This document shows, piece after piece, positions 47,323 through 60,347 of a stretch of DNA of 64,000 bases. The DNA is from Vicia villosa (lineage: Eukaryota; Streptophyta; Magnoliopsida; Fabales; Fabaceae), in the NCBI RefSeq assembly GCF_029867415.1, contig NW_026705575.1, positions 124,001 to 188,000 on the forward strand. Reading direction: 5' to 3'. A program made the position numbers and the translations under genes. The notes below the pieces were generated by a model that was not told the DNA's origin, ran no database searches, and worked only from the letters and a program-made list of their open reading frames with translations. The stretch's first letter is position 1. Each line of letters begins with the position of its first letter.

Positions 47323-50180
47323 ATCACTATTGATGGTAGCCTGAAGTTCAAAAGATGTGTCGTTCAGCATATGCCCATATGGAGAGAGTTTTTCTCAGTT
47401 TTTAGTATTCTTATTGATTTTCATTTGTAATATTTCTTGTTTTTCAATGCATTGTTTGCATGTAGAAACTTGTTTATTTTTGAATGTTAATGCTAACACA
47501 ATGATAATGTTTGTCTTGAAGTAATCCATTCGTTTCACTCATGTTTATTTGTTTTTATGCATTATGATACCAATTGCTTTTTCCAAACTCTTGCTTATGC
47601 AAAGATTGGAGGGAGGATGATGATCTGAAAACGCAAAATTTCTGGTTGTATGCTTTTGAATAAGACCCTGCTGATGATGTACAGGCATTGTTTCAAATTC
47701 CCAAACACCGGAGATATAAGGAAGATAATCCCTTGTTAACCCCTTTGAGCCTTGAAGTAGGAGTTTCTTTTCTAAACGAAAAAACCCTAAATTTTAACCT
47801 GGGGCAGGGTAGTGTTCAGTTGATTTGACCGAGTGTTCATATTTCAAAAAGGATTGTGCATCCAAAAGTCAAGCATGTCATATCCACATCAATGGTTGGA
47901 TCATGGAAAACCACAATGGTTATTCCCCGCGCATCAAAAGGCTGGAAAATGTGAAACCACAATGGTTATCCTCCATCCGCCAAAGAATGAGGCAATCACA
48001 ACCCTCTCAACAAGTCAAGACAAAGTCAATGTCACACGATTTGTTCAAATCAAAAGAACAAAAAGGAAAGAAAAAAGAAAGAAGAAAAAAGCTCGCTAAG
48101 TCAAAAACTTGAAAACAAGTGACTTAGGCAAAAGTTAGAGCATCCCGCTGGACGACCAATTCAAAAGAATCAGTCCTGGCAAAAGTTAGGGAAATAAATA
48201 AAAAAAAAAGAGAGAAAAGAGTGAAAAGTGAAAAGAAAGGACTACAAAGCAAAAGTCCTCAAAAATGAACAAATCTGTGTGAATACGAAAAATGAAGACA
48301 AAAGGGTGACTGCTACTCCAATAAAGTTTCATCAGGTCCTTAATGGCACAAAATCCTTTTGAGAGATGAATACTCATGTTGAGTTAACTGAACATAGGAC
48401 TGGAGAACATCACGAAGTTGGGGTGGGCTAAATAAACTTTGAGCCTAAAAATCTTTTTTCGAAAACCGTGAACCAGGCCACGTTACAACCCTCAAAAGTC
48501 CTAATTGAAGTAGGGTTTATTTCAAAAGCATACTTAAACAAGAAAGCGTTCCTGACTCCTATCGGTTATGCTGAAAACTTGTGTTGGTATCATATGCATA
48601 AAAAATAAAAAAATCAATGTCATCTCTTAACTAGTGATTCATTCACAAAGTTATGCGACATCTTTTCGAAACTTCAAGACTTACATAATTGTTGCATTTT
48701 CATTATCATTCTCATAATAAACATTTTTCTGCTTGTAAACATTTGTTTGACATCCAGGAAGTTTACATCTGATCATCAGTAGAAAACTAAAACATTGCCA
48801 GGGGCATGTTGTTTTCCCAGTATAATGCTTTTGCAAGTTTGATTACCATCATGGGGCAAAGCTTGAAGACTCTGTCGAACAAAGGAATGTGCCAAGTTTA
48901 GTCAATCAGGGGCAGCTACGTCGAGATTTGACAAATCTCTCCAAGAATCTGTTGATCTGGGGCAGATTATTCCAAGTCTTCATGATGCCAAGGATCTCTA
49001 TGAACCTTTTGAGGTAGTTTCCTTTCATAGACTATGTAGTCTGGGGCAAGTTGTGAATCAGAAGTTACCCTTATCACCTCATTAGCTTGAAGTACAAAGG
49101 TTATTGCAATGATCAATCTAGAGTATGTCACTCTCTACCAAGAAGTTTTGAGACAGAAGTTGACTGTTGGGTTTTCTTTCTCACCTTGTGTTGAGTTTTG
49201 AACTAAAATCCCCCGCATGTTAACTTGCTTGCTTTGATGTTAACTTCTTATTTCCTCTGCAAGTTCGGAATGGTGATTTTCTCCAAAGAAATTTTCTCTG
49301 ATTCCCCATAATAGAGCTTGATGTGTTGTCCAATATTTTTGTTAAGAAGAAGATGATCTGTAAATTCCTTGCAGAGATTGATAATCCCCGCTGAATTTGT
49401 TCCTCGTGGAAGAATTTTGCTTCGGTGTTCCTCCTCAGCTCATTTGTCAGGATGGAATTAATCCCCAGTTGAGTTTATTCCTCAAGGGGCAAAGCTTTGT
49501 TTGGACGTTTTTATCCAGTTTGTTCTTGGAGCTGAACTTTGGTCTCTTGCAATACTATTTTGAACCTCTCTAGGCTGGGAAACCTAGATTGAGAAGGCAC
49601 TTATTTTGCACCTTTTGAGGATTCTGCTTTCCTCAAATGGAAAATTTATTTGTGATTGATATTCTTATCAGATATTGAAAGGCTTATTTCCCAGCAGTGT
49701 TGTCATTGCACTCCGTTGGAATTTGTACTTGAAAGCAAGGGGCAGGTTTTGTCCTCAGCATGTTTTGTTAACAACAAATACAAGCCTCTTTATTTGAGCA
49801 AGTTTGTATGTCTTCACATATCAATCTTATCTTCAAAGCAAGTGATAATCTCTCAGGCTTTATGAACTTCTTGATTCCCAAATGGAAGAAGCTCAGCAAA
49901 TGGTAAGTCGCTTCAGTATAAGTGACAATTTGCAGTCAAGGAGAAAAAGCTCACTTTCCTTGAAAATCCCCACTGAATTTGTTTCTAGGTGGATAATATG
50001 TTTCAGTTATTCTGTTCAGATGTCTGTGAACAGAAGACTAGTGAGTTTCTCCCTCATTTGGTCCAGTCTTTTTGGCAGCTTCTTTCTATCTGGTCATGGA
50101 TTGAACTTTGGTCGCTGGACGATGATTATTGAGATTATGCATGTGTGTTTGCATCCTCAAATCTTTGAAAAAAGTATTAT
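47323..50180 (+). other. Non-coding internal region, copy 1
   Basis: No pol domain in any frame. The phrase GGGGCA recurs (about 47800, 48800, 48853, 48907, 48959, 49030, 49486, 49739), often close to CCCCAG or CCCCGC on the same strand. A short direct repeat, ACCACAATGGTTAT, occurs near 47910 and 47954. Open frames here lack known motifs. Confidence 0.65.
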
Positions 50181-50189
50181 TGATTGCTC

Positions 50190-51840
50190 TTCACCGTCAT
50201 TGGTACAAAGGGGCATCTCTTCAATACCTTCAGTGGAACGTTGGTATGTGTTATCGTTGGTGGTACGACGATATATCTCTTTCTACCTCCAGTGGGACGT
50301 TGGTAGTTCACCTTCAGTGGAACGTTGGTGTATTTTGTTATCTTCATCGTCAGTGGTACGTCGATGTATTTCTCCTTCTACCTCCAGTGGGACGTTGGTA
50401 GTTCACCTTCAGTGGAACGTTGGTGCATTTTGTTATCTTCATCGTCAGTGGTACGTCGATGTATTTTTCTTCAATACCTTCAGTGGAACGTTGGTATGTG
50501 TTATCGTTAGTGGTACGGCGATACATCTCTTTCTACCTCCAGTGGGACGTTGGTAGTTCACCTTCAGTGGAACGTTGGTGTATTTTGTTATCTTCATCGT
50601 CAGTGGTACGTCGATGTATTTCTATACCTTCAGTGGAACGTTGGTATGTGTTATCGTTAGTGGTACAGCGATACATCTCTTTCTACCTCCAGTGGGACGT
50701 TGGTAGTTCATCTTCAGTGGAACGTTGGTGTATTTTGTTATCTTCATCGTCAGTGGTACGTCGATGTATTTCTCCTTCTACCTCCAGTGGGACGTTGGTA
50801 GTTCACCTTCAGTGGAACGTTGGTGTATTTTGTTATCTTCATCGTCAGTGGTACGTCGATGTATATCTCTTTCTACCTCCAGTGGGACGTTGGTAGTTCA
50901 CCTTCAGTGGAACGTTGGTGTATTTTGTTATCTTCATCGTTAGTGGTACGTCGATGTATATCTCTTTCTACCTCCAGTGGGACGTTGGTAGTTCACCTTC
51001 AGTGGAACGTTGGTGTATTTTGTTATCTTTATCGTCAGTGGTACGTCGATGTATTTCTCCTTCTACCTCCAGTGGGACGTTGGTAGTTCACCTTCAGTGG
51101 AACGTTGGTGTGTTTTGTTATCTTCATCGTCAGTGGTACGTCGATGTATTTCTCCTTCTACCTCCAGTGGGACGTTGGTAGTTCACCTTCAGTGGAACGT
51201 TGGTGTATTTTGTTATCTTTATCGTCAGTGGTACGTCGATGTATTTCTCCTTCTACCTCCAGTGGGACGTTGGTAGTTCACCTTCAGTGGAACGTTGGTG
51301 TATTTTGTTATCTTCATCGTCAGTGGTACGTCGATGTATTTCTCCTTCTACCTCCAGTGGGACGTTGGTAGTTCACCTTCAGTGGAATGTTGGTGTATTT
51401 TATTATCTTCATCGTCAGTGGTACGTCGATGTATTTCTCCTTCTACCTCCAGTGGGACGTTGGTAGTTCACCTTCAGTGGAACGTTGGTGTATTTTGTTA
51501 TCTTCATCGTCAGTGGTACGTCGATGATTCATCTCTTTCCATATCGTCAGTGGTACGTCGATGAATTATCTCTTTTCACATCATCAGTGGTACGGTGGTA
51601 TATCTCTCTTCATATCATCAGTGGTACGGTGGTATATCTCTCTTCATATCATCAGTGGTACGGTGGTATATCTCTCTTCATATCATCAGTGGTACGGTGG
51701 TATATCTCTCTTCATGTCATCAGTGGTACGGTGGTATATTTCTTCATGCCTTCAGTGGGACGTTGGTATGTGTTATCGTCAGTGGTACGGCGGTACATCT
51801 CTTCATATTATCAGTGGTACGATGGTGTGATTTCTGTTAA
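50190..51840 (+). repeat. Higher-order minisatellite (95-bp unit, then 34-bp unit), copy 1
   Basis: From about 50200 to 51540 a 95-bp unit repeats about a dozen times, with some irregular units at the left. Each unit contains three diverged subunits sharing CAGTGG(T/G/A)ACG(T)(C/T)G. From 51545 to 51740 a simpler 34-bp unit (CAGTGGTACGGTGGTATATC then TCTCTTCATATCAT) repeats five times. Because 95 is not a multiple of three, the open frames that start every 95 bp are artefacts. Confidence 0.92.
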
Positions 51841-52264
51841 CAGAAGATTGGCATTCTGATGCATACTTTCTCATCCCCAGTGAAAGAGGATGATCCCCTT
51901 TTCTCATCCCCAATAAAAGAGGATGCTATAACCTCTCTGACGCGAAGTGTTTTCCCCAGAGAAGTTTATTTCTCCACCAAAGTTCCGTCTCTCCAACAAA
52001 GTCTTGCCTTCCCTAGTGGAGTTTCTACTCGCAAGACGTTTGTTTCCCCAGCGGAGTTATAGCAGGACATTTGTTTTCCCCAGTGGATCACCTGTTACTC
52101 CCCAGTGTTGTCATGCTTTATTATTATCACATGCATTCATTAACATTGCATTGCATCTTAGGATCAAAAATTGTGTTTTATATATTTAAGTCTCTTCGAT
52201 ATTATCAAAACGAAGATCTCCAATCATCGTATTTCCAAATCGAAGAAACTTAAATAGGGGCATC
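51841..52264 (+). other. 3' internal end with purine tract, copy 1
   Basis: Repeated TTTCCCCAG(T/C)GG phrases (51890-52095), then AT-rich sequence and a purine tract TAAATAGGGGCATC ending just before LTR 2. The purine tract is the presumed plus-strand primer (PPT). Confidence 0.7.
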
Positions 52265-55200
52265 TGTCATACCCCAATTTTTGACCCTAAGATCCTATAT
52301 CATTCATACCTCAATCACTAATCAAGAGCTTCACTTGGAAGTTTTGCTTACGGTGTTGCACTCACCTCATCAATGAGAGGGACCATCAAGCACCAGTGAT
52401 TGTTTACCTTGTATGCATATTATACTAACCCAAATACCAAAAATATTGCCTTGTGCTCTTGTATGTTTGTGTTTTGTAGGTACCAAGTCAAAATACCCGT
52501 CAAAGGAGCATTTTTCAACATTTTTACTGTGCAAATCGATTTGCATAAGGTGTAAATCGATTTACACAACTGTTTCTGCACCAAATTTGCTTCTGCCATC
52601 AGTGCAAATCGATTTGCATAAGACAACAATCGATTTGCATAACTGTTTTTGCCCCAGATTTTGCCTTTTTCAGCCATGTAAATAGATTTGCATAAGGTGC
52701 AAATCGATTGCACCAGCACGAATTTGGAAAAATGAAGGCAAATTTCAGCTTTTTGAAGTGTTGACATCATTTGCAAGCATGGGAAGCATGACTTAGTTCT
52801 TACATTTGATTATCTACATCATTTAATCATAAACCCTCATGTGATTGCATCAAGACCATTGGATTTCATTTTTGGCTCCAAATCACTTTTCCAAACCTAA
52901 TTCTATTTTCCAATCCTAACTCCAAGCCACAAAATTTCCCAAGCCTAAGTGCTATAAATTGAGGCACTCCCCTCTTCATTTTTCAAGCTTTGATAGCCAA
53001 AAAACTTATTGCAAATTCATTTCTCAAAGCTTTGATAGCCAAGAAAACTCTTGCTCTTTCTCTCCTCACCTCTTCCAAACCCCTCACTCAAAGCTCTTTT
53101 TCTTCCACACAAATTAGTGAGTCACATCTTGAACCTCACTAATTTAGAGCTAAACCTCAACATAAACACTAGTTTCTTCATCAATTGTGAGAAATCAAGG
53201 CTTGTGGTTGTGTGTTCTTGAAGAAGATTCAAAGTTTGTGAAGATTTGGTAAAATTCTAGATCCAATCCATAATTCAAGATGTGATCCTTTGTTGTTTAT
53301 ACTTGATGCACCTTTGGTGCTATATTGATGAGATTTGCTTGCTTACTTGATACATTTTCGTGCACAAATTGATCCAAGATCACAAGGTGTTTGGTTTTAT
53401 GTTTAAACAAGTTTTCTTCTCTTTATTTGCTGTTTTTTTGAAAACTGTGTTGTGCAAATCGATTTACATCTGGTGCAAATCGATTTACACAATTGAAAAA
53501 CTGCGCAGATTTGAAAACAGAGTTATGCAAATCGATTTACACCCTGTGCAAATCGATTTACACTGGGCAGAATGCTTGTTTTTGTGGTTTTTGACTTGTT
53601 TTTGGTTCTAACTCATCTTCTACTCCTTTCTTTTGATATTTTCTTTGAATCACAAGTTAGAGGCCTAATTTCTCTCTAATTTCAATGGACTTAGGGCGTC
53701 GATAGGATGAGAATCCAAATCCGCAATATTAAGTGATTGAAATTATGGATGAAAGGAGCTTTTAATGTGGTTCCATCTTTTGTTTCTCTTTATTTTGATC
53801 GATGAAAGTCTTAATACCTTGAGAATTCATATGGATTTTTGGCAAAGACTAGATCACTCACCATTTTTCTTTTCGTGCGGTATTGCTTTCGGAAGGCGAT
53901 CTACATATCGTTCTTCTCGCATGCATTAGCACATAAAGTTTTGACCGGCCTCGTTGTAGGGTGATTTCTATATAAATCACTTGGCGATCTGCTTAACATA
54001 GCGCAATATTTCGTGTCCCGAATAAAAAGATCAAATATGGAAGAGAATTGTATGCGGTTGATTTAAGACTTGTGGAGGTTTTTATCGTGTAGTCGCTATG
54101 ATTTTATCAAGCTTCTGATAAACCCCATTGAATTTAAATCCGAGTACATCATTCACTCACCATCGATCTCCATTACTAACTTTGATAACATACTTGACAA
54201 GTTTCAAGATGGTTATCTTTAACATCTAACAACTAACTTTAATTTCCGCACCTTTACTATACCGCTCTTTATATTTCTCGCTTTATCGCTTTACTTTATC
54301 ATTTCATCATATTTACTTTCCGCCATTTTCTCTTTGTCCATTTGGACGTTTATAATTCCGCCATTTTCTCTTTGTCCACTTGGACATATGTTTATGCTTC
54401 CGTTATTTTTCTTTTGTCCACTTGGACCATACTTTACTTTTTTGCTAAAACACTAATAAACAACCAAAATCTAAAAAAATACATAAGGCTCTCTTTGGAC
54501 TATTGGTTACTATCCCTAGCATTTTGGAGATTCGGACTTATGGACCTAGTACCTTTGGACCCTCATTCTGTTATTACTCTGTGATTGTTCTGTCTGTCTG
54601 GCATTGGATTGTTGTCTGTTTGTGTATGCAGGTATTTCCTTGAAAGCCCTTGATGGTTAATTCCAAGGCATTCATATAAGGATTTTACCCGAAAACAGCC
54701 GTTACTCTGCCCGATTTTCGTCAGAATTTTAATATGCTTAATGCGAAGTGGTGCTAAGATAATATGTTCATCTGGATCCCCAAGTGTTAAATGTGATGGT
54801 TTAGTATTGATATTCCAAAGGATGGGAAATCTACCTTGACTCATAATGTCAAGTGTTGGCTTCTTACTTCGGTTAGACCGTTCTTTTCCTTAGCTTTTAT
54901 TTTACGCAATAGGATAGCCTCTTCATCTCCTCCCATTCTTAAATTTTCAAAATCTTCTCCCTTTTTCAAAAAATATTCTTATATTTGCAATCTTTTCAAA
55001 ACTTTTTTTAAAAAAATATCTTTCGCCCTTAGTGGCTTTTCTTCAAAAGTTTAGACACCGTTAATTGTCGAAACGAGTGGTTATACCCCACGATTTTGAA
55101 ATTGATTGATAATAACGAGATCTTTTCCGCGTGAGAGAGCTAGTGGCATACTCATTGATTTTATCCGAGTTGGAGCCCTTCTTTCATTTGCGATGCAAAG

Positions 55201-55648
55201 AACTTGTTTGTTCTCATGCTCAAGATCAATGGCTGAGTATTTCTCTCTAACGACAACAAAGTGTTTATTCGTTTTAAAAACGTTTTTCCCTTAAAGCGGA
55301 ACTACATTAGCTCTGACTTCTCCATTGCACCGAGGAGGTATGTAGGCCCAAAGCTTAACGCTTTGCCGAGCTTATTTTAAAAATAAAACAAACCCCTTTT
55401 TAGCACACACACACAGATTTTCAAAAAGGTTCCCGTGGAGTACCACGGATATGAGGGGCGCTTTAAACCTTCCCCTCATATAATCAACACCCGAACCTGA
55501 GTTCTCTTCTTTTTGTTTTAAAAACAAAACTTTGGGTTTTTCGTTCTTTTCCCTTTTCCTTTGAAAAAATAAAGCGCGGTGGCGATTTCAAACGGAATAT
55601 TGATTCGAGTCAATCCCATGGCTTCGATATCAGATTTTCCCCGCTACA
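52265..55648 (+). mobile_element. LTR 2 (3,384 bp)
   Basis: Same length and ends as LTR 1. It shares several variants with LTR 3 rather than LTR 1, for example G at 52499 (A at 42342, G at 62657) and CACTAATTTAGAG near 53137. It also has private changes such as T at 52525. Confidence 0.88.
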
Positions 55649-55654
55649 AAAAAA

Positions 55655-55672
55655 TGGCGACTTCACTGGGGA
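55655..55672 (+). promoter_or_regulatory. Primer binding site, copy 2
   Basis: Identical TGGCGACTTCACTGGGGA. The six-base spacer differs by one base from copy 1 (AAAAAA against GAAAAA). Confidence 0.85.
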
Positions 55673-56723
55673 TCCAGGTTTTAAATGTGTTAAGCCTATT
55701 TTTGTTTATCTGTGTGTTTTTATTTGTATATATTGTTGTGTGCCTTGTTTGTTTTTTTTCTTTTTTTTTCTTTTTGGTGCTCGATGGTTCCTCTGTGATG
55801 AGATAAAGTTCTAACCCGAACTTTGGTGAGTAACTTGAGATAGGAGGTGGTAAGACCAATAGTTGCATGTCAGGAGCAATCCTTAACATGAGCATCATAT
55901 GGTGGAACCCCAATCAGTGGAGGCCTCATGGAAGGTAGTAGAGGTTGTTACGAATCATCGTGATAACGCTATTACTTTCAATAGTGAGTGTCCGTAGAAG
56001 CTGAATGGCCTAGAACCTTTTTAACCAATCTAAGCCTTTTTAGGATGTAGTGCAGAAACAAGATCAAGTACCAATTTGAGCTTGTTGTCATGCGATACTA
56101 CGCTCAGACGAGGTCTTTTTAGGCATATTATTGGCGCCCATGAGCAATTGTGCGTGCCGGTAATATCCGATAGAACATTGAAAACTCTGGGAACCTTTGT
56201 AGAACCCGATTGGCAGGTACAAAATTCCCTAGATCACACCTTGTGGGATGGGTAGACCCATGGCTCCATGCTCGTGACGCCGAACCTTTGAACTTGGACT
56301 GTGTGATTTTTGTGTGATTTGTGTGACCTTGTGTGCTCTTGGTTGTGGTTGATGCATAAACCATGCATTCATGCATCCATGAAAACTCTTTTTCTTTTGA
56401 TTTTCAAGGAACTTAGACGTCTTTCCTTGTAAACATCATAAGTTTCATCAAACTCAATGGATCTTGGGTGTTGATGGGGTGAAAACTCTAATCCACCAAA
56501 ATGGATGATTGATTTTGATGATAACTTAATCGAAGCTTTAGTCCAATGTTGAGTGTTTTCAAGTTAATATCTCAAGTTCCTTGAAACTCAAATTAAAAAA
56601 AAAAAACAAATCATCTGCATTGCATGCATCATTCTACATTTGGTCCTGCTTTCTAAAGAAGTTTTCCAGAGCCTTATTTCCTTTCTCCTGGTATCATCAG
56701 TACAACACTCTTGCTAAGAAGAA

Positions 56724-57480
56724 ATGGAAAGTATCAAACAAGAGATTCTCGAGCTCCGTGAAGAGGTGGTTACTCTGAAGGCTGGTATGAAGCATCTAAC
56801 TACTCTGGTTGAGGCTCTAGTTGCTGCCCAAGTCAATCCTCCTATGATGGAAGAAAGGATGGCAAATGTCTTTCTTGAAACTATGAACTCATCCTTTCCT
56901 GAGGGGATAGTAGTCCGTACACCTACTGACTCCCGTGGAGAGGTGGATATGAAAGTGCTTCTAAAAAAAGATGTCCGAAAGGAATGTTTGCTTGAAGAAG
57001 GTAACTCAGCTGGTAGTGTGAAGAAGTTTGGTAATGACTTTTCAAAGAAGATAATCAGGGGAGGAAACAATCATCATCAACATCAGAATGTTTCCTATGT
57101 CATTCCTGTATCCAATTCAGTTCATGCAATCCCAGATTATCAGCAGAGCACTCGTCAACAAGATTCTCCACCGAACGAGCAAAATCAACCTCAAAAGGGG
57201 AATTTTGATCCTATCCCCATGACTTACGCAGAATTGTATCCTGCTCTAATTCATAAGAATTTGGTTCAGACAAGGTCACCGCCTCCTGTTCCTGAGAAAA
57301 CTCCCTTGGTGGTACAAAGTCGACGCTACTTGTGCTTTTCATCAGAATGCTCCTGGACATGACTTAGAGAATTGTTGGCCTCTAAAAAATGAAGTTCAGA
57401 GATTAATCTATGCTGGTATTTTGACTTTCCAAGATGTTGGTTATGATGTTCAAGCCAATTCTTTGCCAAAACATGATTGA
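56724..57480 (+). pseudogene. Ogre/Tat-type gag remnant with the same frameshift, copy 2
   Basis: It reads as copy 1 with one Tyr to His change (NNHHQH against NNHYQH) and one Glu to Asp change in the zinc-knuckle frame (GHDLENC against GHELENC). The extra base that shifts the frame near 57306 is present in both copies, so it existed before the duplication. Confidence 0.8.
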
Positions 57481-60340
57481 ATCACTATTGATGGTAGCCT
57501 GAAGTTCAAAAGATGTGTCGTTCAGCATATGCCCATATGGAGAGAGTTTTTCTCAGTTTTTAGTATTCTTATTGATTTTCATTTGTAATATTTCTTGTTT
57601 TTCAATGCATTGTTTGCATGTAGAAACTTGTTTATTTTTGAATGTTAATGCTAACACAATGATAATGTTTGTCTTGAAGTAATCCATTCGTTTCACTCAT
57701 GTTTATTTGTTTTTATGCATTATGATACCAATTGCTTTTTCCAAACTCTTGCTTATGCAAAGATTGGAGGGAGGATGATGATCTGAAAACGCAAAATTTC
57801 TGGTTGTATGCTTTTGAATAAGACCCTGCTGATGATGTACAGGCATTGTTTCAAATTCCCAAACACCGGAGATATAAGGAAGATAATCCCTTGTTAACCC
57901 CTTTGAGCCTTGAAGTAGGAGTTTCTTTTCTAAACGAAAAAACCCTAAATTTTAACCTGGGGCAGGGTAGTGTTCAGTTGATTTGACCGAGTGTTCATAT
58001 TTCAAAAAGGATTGTGCATCCAAAAGTCAAGCATGTCATATCCACATCAATGGTTGGATCATGGAAAACCACAATGGTTATTCCCCGCGCATCAAAAGGC
58101 TGGAAAATGTGAAACCACAATGGTTATCCTCCATCCGCCAAAGAATGAGGCAATCACAACCCTCTCAACAAGTCAAGACAAAGTCAATGTCACACGATTT
58201 GTTCAAATCAAAAGAACAAAAAGGAAAGAAAAAAGAAAGAAGAAAAAAGCTCGCTAAGTCAAAAACTTGAAAACAAGTGACTTAGGCAAAAGTTAGAGCA
58301 TCCCGCTGGACGACCAATTCAAAAGAATCAGTCCTGGCAAAAGTTAGGGAAATAAATAAAAAAAAGAGAGAGAAAAGAGTGAAAAGTGAAAAGAAAGGAC
58401 TACAAAGCAAAAGTCCTCAAAAATGAACAAATCTGTGTGAATACGAAAAATGAAGACAAAAGGGTGACTGCTACTCCAATAAAGTTTCATCAGGTCCTTA
58501 ATGGCACAAAATCCTTTTGAGAGATGAATACTCATGTTGAGTTAACTGAACATAGGACTGGAGAACATCACGAAGTTGGGGTGGGCTAAATAAACTTTGA
58601 GCCTAAAAATCTTTTTTCGAAAACCGTGAACCAGGCCACGTTACAACCCTCAAAAGTCCTAATTGAAGTAGGGTTTATTTCAAAAGCATACTTAAACAAG
58701 AAAGCGTTCCTGACTCCTATCGGTTATGCTGAAAACTTGTGTTGGTATCATATGCATAAAAAATAAAAAAATCAATGTCATCTCTTAACTAGTGATTCAT
58801 TCACAAAGTTATGCGACATCTTTTCGAAACTTCAAGACTTACATAATTGTTGCATTTTCATTATCATTCTCATAATAAACATTTTTCTGCTTGTAAACAT
58901 TTGTTTGACATCCAGGAAGTTTACATCTGATCATCAGTAGAAAACTAAAACATTGCCAGGGGCATGTTGTTTTCCCAGTATAATGCTTTTGCAAGTTTGA
59001 TTACCATCATGGGGCAAAGCTTGAAGACTCTGTCGAACAAAGGAATGTGCCAAGTTTAGTCAATCAGGGGCAGCTACGTCGAGATTTGACAAATCTCTCC
59101 AAGAATCTGTTGATCTGGGGCAGATTATTCCAAGTCTTCATGATGCCAAGGATCTCTATGAACCTTTTGAGGTAGTTTCCTTTCATAGACTATGTAGTCT
59201 GGGGCAAGTTGTGAATCAGAAGTTACCCTTATCACCTCATTAGCTTGAAGTACAAAGGTTATTGCAATGATCAATCTAGAGTATGTCACTCTCTACCAAG
59301 AAGTTTTGAGACAGAAGTTGACTGTTGGGTTTTCTTTCTCACCTTGTGTTGAGTTTTGAACTAAAATCCCCCGCATGTTAACTTGCTTGCTTTGATGTTA
59401 ACTTCTTATTTCCTCTGCAAGTTCGAAATGGTGATTTTCTCCAAAGAAATTTTCTCTGATTCCCCATAATAGAGCTTGATGTGTTGTCCAATATTTTTGT
59501 TAAGAAGAAGATGATCTGTAAATTCCTTGCAGAGATTGATAATCCCCGCTGAATTTGTTCCTCGTGGAAGAATTTTGCTTCGGTGTTCCTCCTCAGCTCA
59601 TTTGTCAGGATGGAATTAATCCCCAGTTGAGTTTATTCCTCAAGGGGCAAAGCTTTGTTTGGACGTTTTTATCCAGTTTGTTCTTGGAGCTGAACTTTGG
59701 TCTCTTGCAATACTATTTTGAACCTCTCTAGGCTGGGAAACCTAGATTGAGAAGGCACTTATTTTGCACCTTTTGAGGATTCTTCTTTCCTCAAATGGAA
59801 AATTTATTTGTGATTGATATTCTTATCAGATATTGAAAGGCTTATTTCCCAGCAGTGTTGTCATTGCACTCCGTTGGAATTTGTACTTGAAAGCAAGGGG
59901 CAGGTTTTGTCCTCAGCATGTTTTGTTAACAACAAATACAAGCCTCTTTATTTGAGCAAGTTTGTATGTCTTCACATATCAATCTTATCTTCAAAGCAAG
60001 TGATAATCTCTCAGGCTTTATGAACTTCTTGATTCCCAAATGGAAGAAGCTCAGCAAATGGTAAGTCGCTTCAGTATAAGTGACAATTTGCAGTCAAGGA
60101 GAAAAAGCTCACTTTCCTTGAAAATCCCCACTGAATTTGTTTCTAGGTGGATAATATGTTTCAGTTATTCTGTTCAGATGTCTGTGAACAGAAGACTAGT
60201 GAGTTTCTCCCTCATTTGGTCCAGTCTTTTTGGCAGCTTCTTTCTATCTGGTCATGGATTGAACTTTGGTCGCTGGACGATGATTATTGAGATTATGCAT
60301 GTGTGTTTGCATCCTCAAATCTTTGAAAAAAGTATTATTG
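57481..60340 (+). other. Non-coding internal region, copy 2
   Basis: Matches 47323-50180 with scattered substitutions (for example A at 59427 against G at 49269). No pol domain. Confidence 0.65.
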
Positions 60341-60347
60341 ATTGCTC

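Noticed and set aside
47825..48112. 95-codon frame MTECSYFKK, conserved in both tandem units
   Set aside because: Conservation only reflects the recent duplication. An overlapping frame is equally open and no domain is recognisable.
50129..51859. Series of 88-codon open frames every 95 bp (and again at 60287-62017)
   Set aside because: They arise from the 95-bp minisatellite: the unit is not a multiple of three, so the frame rotates and each ends at the same GTTGGTAG. No protein family, and the spacing equals the repeat period.
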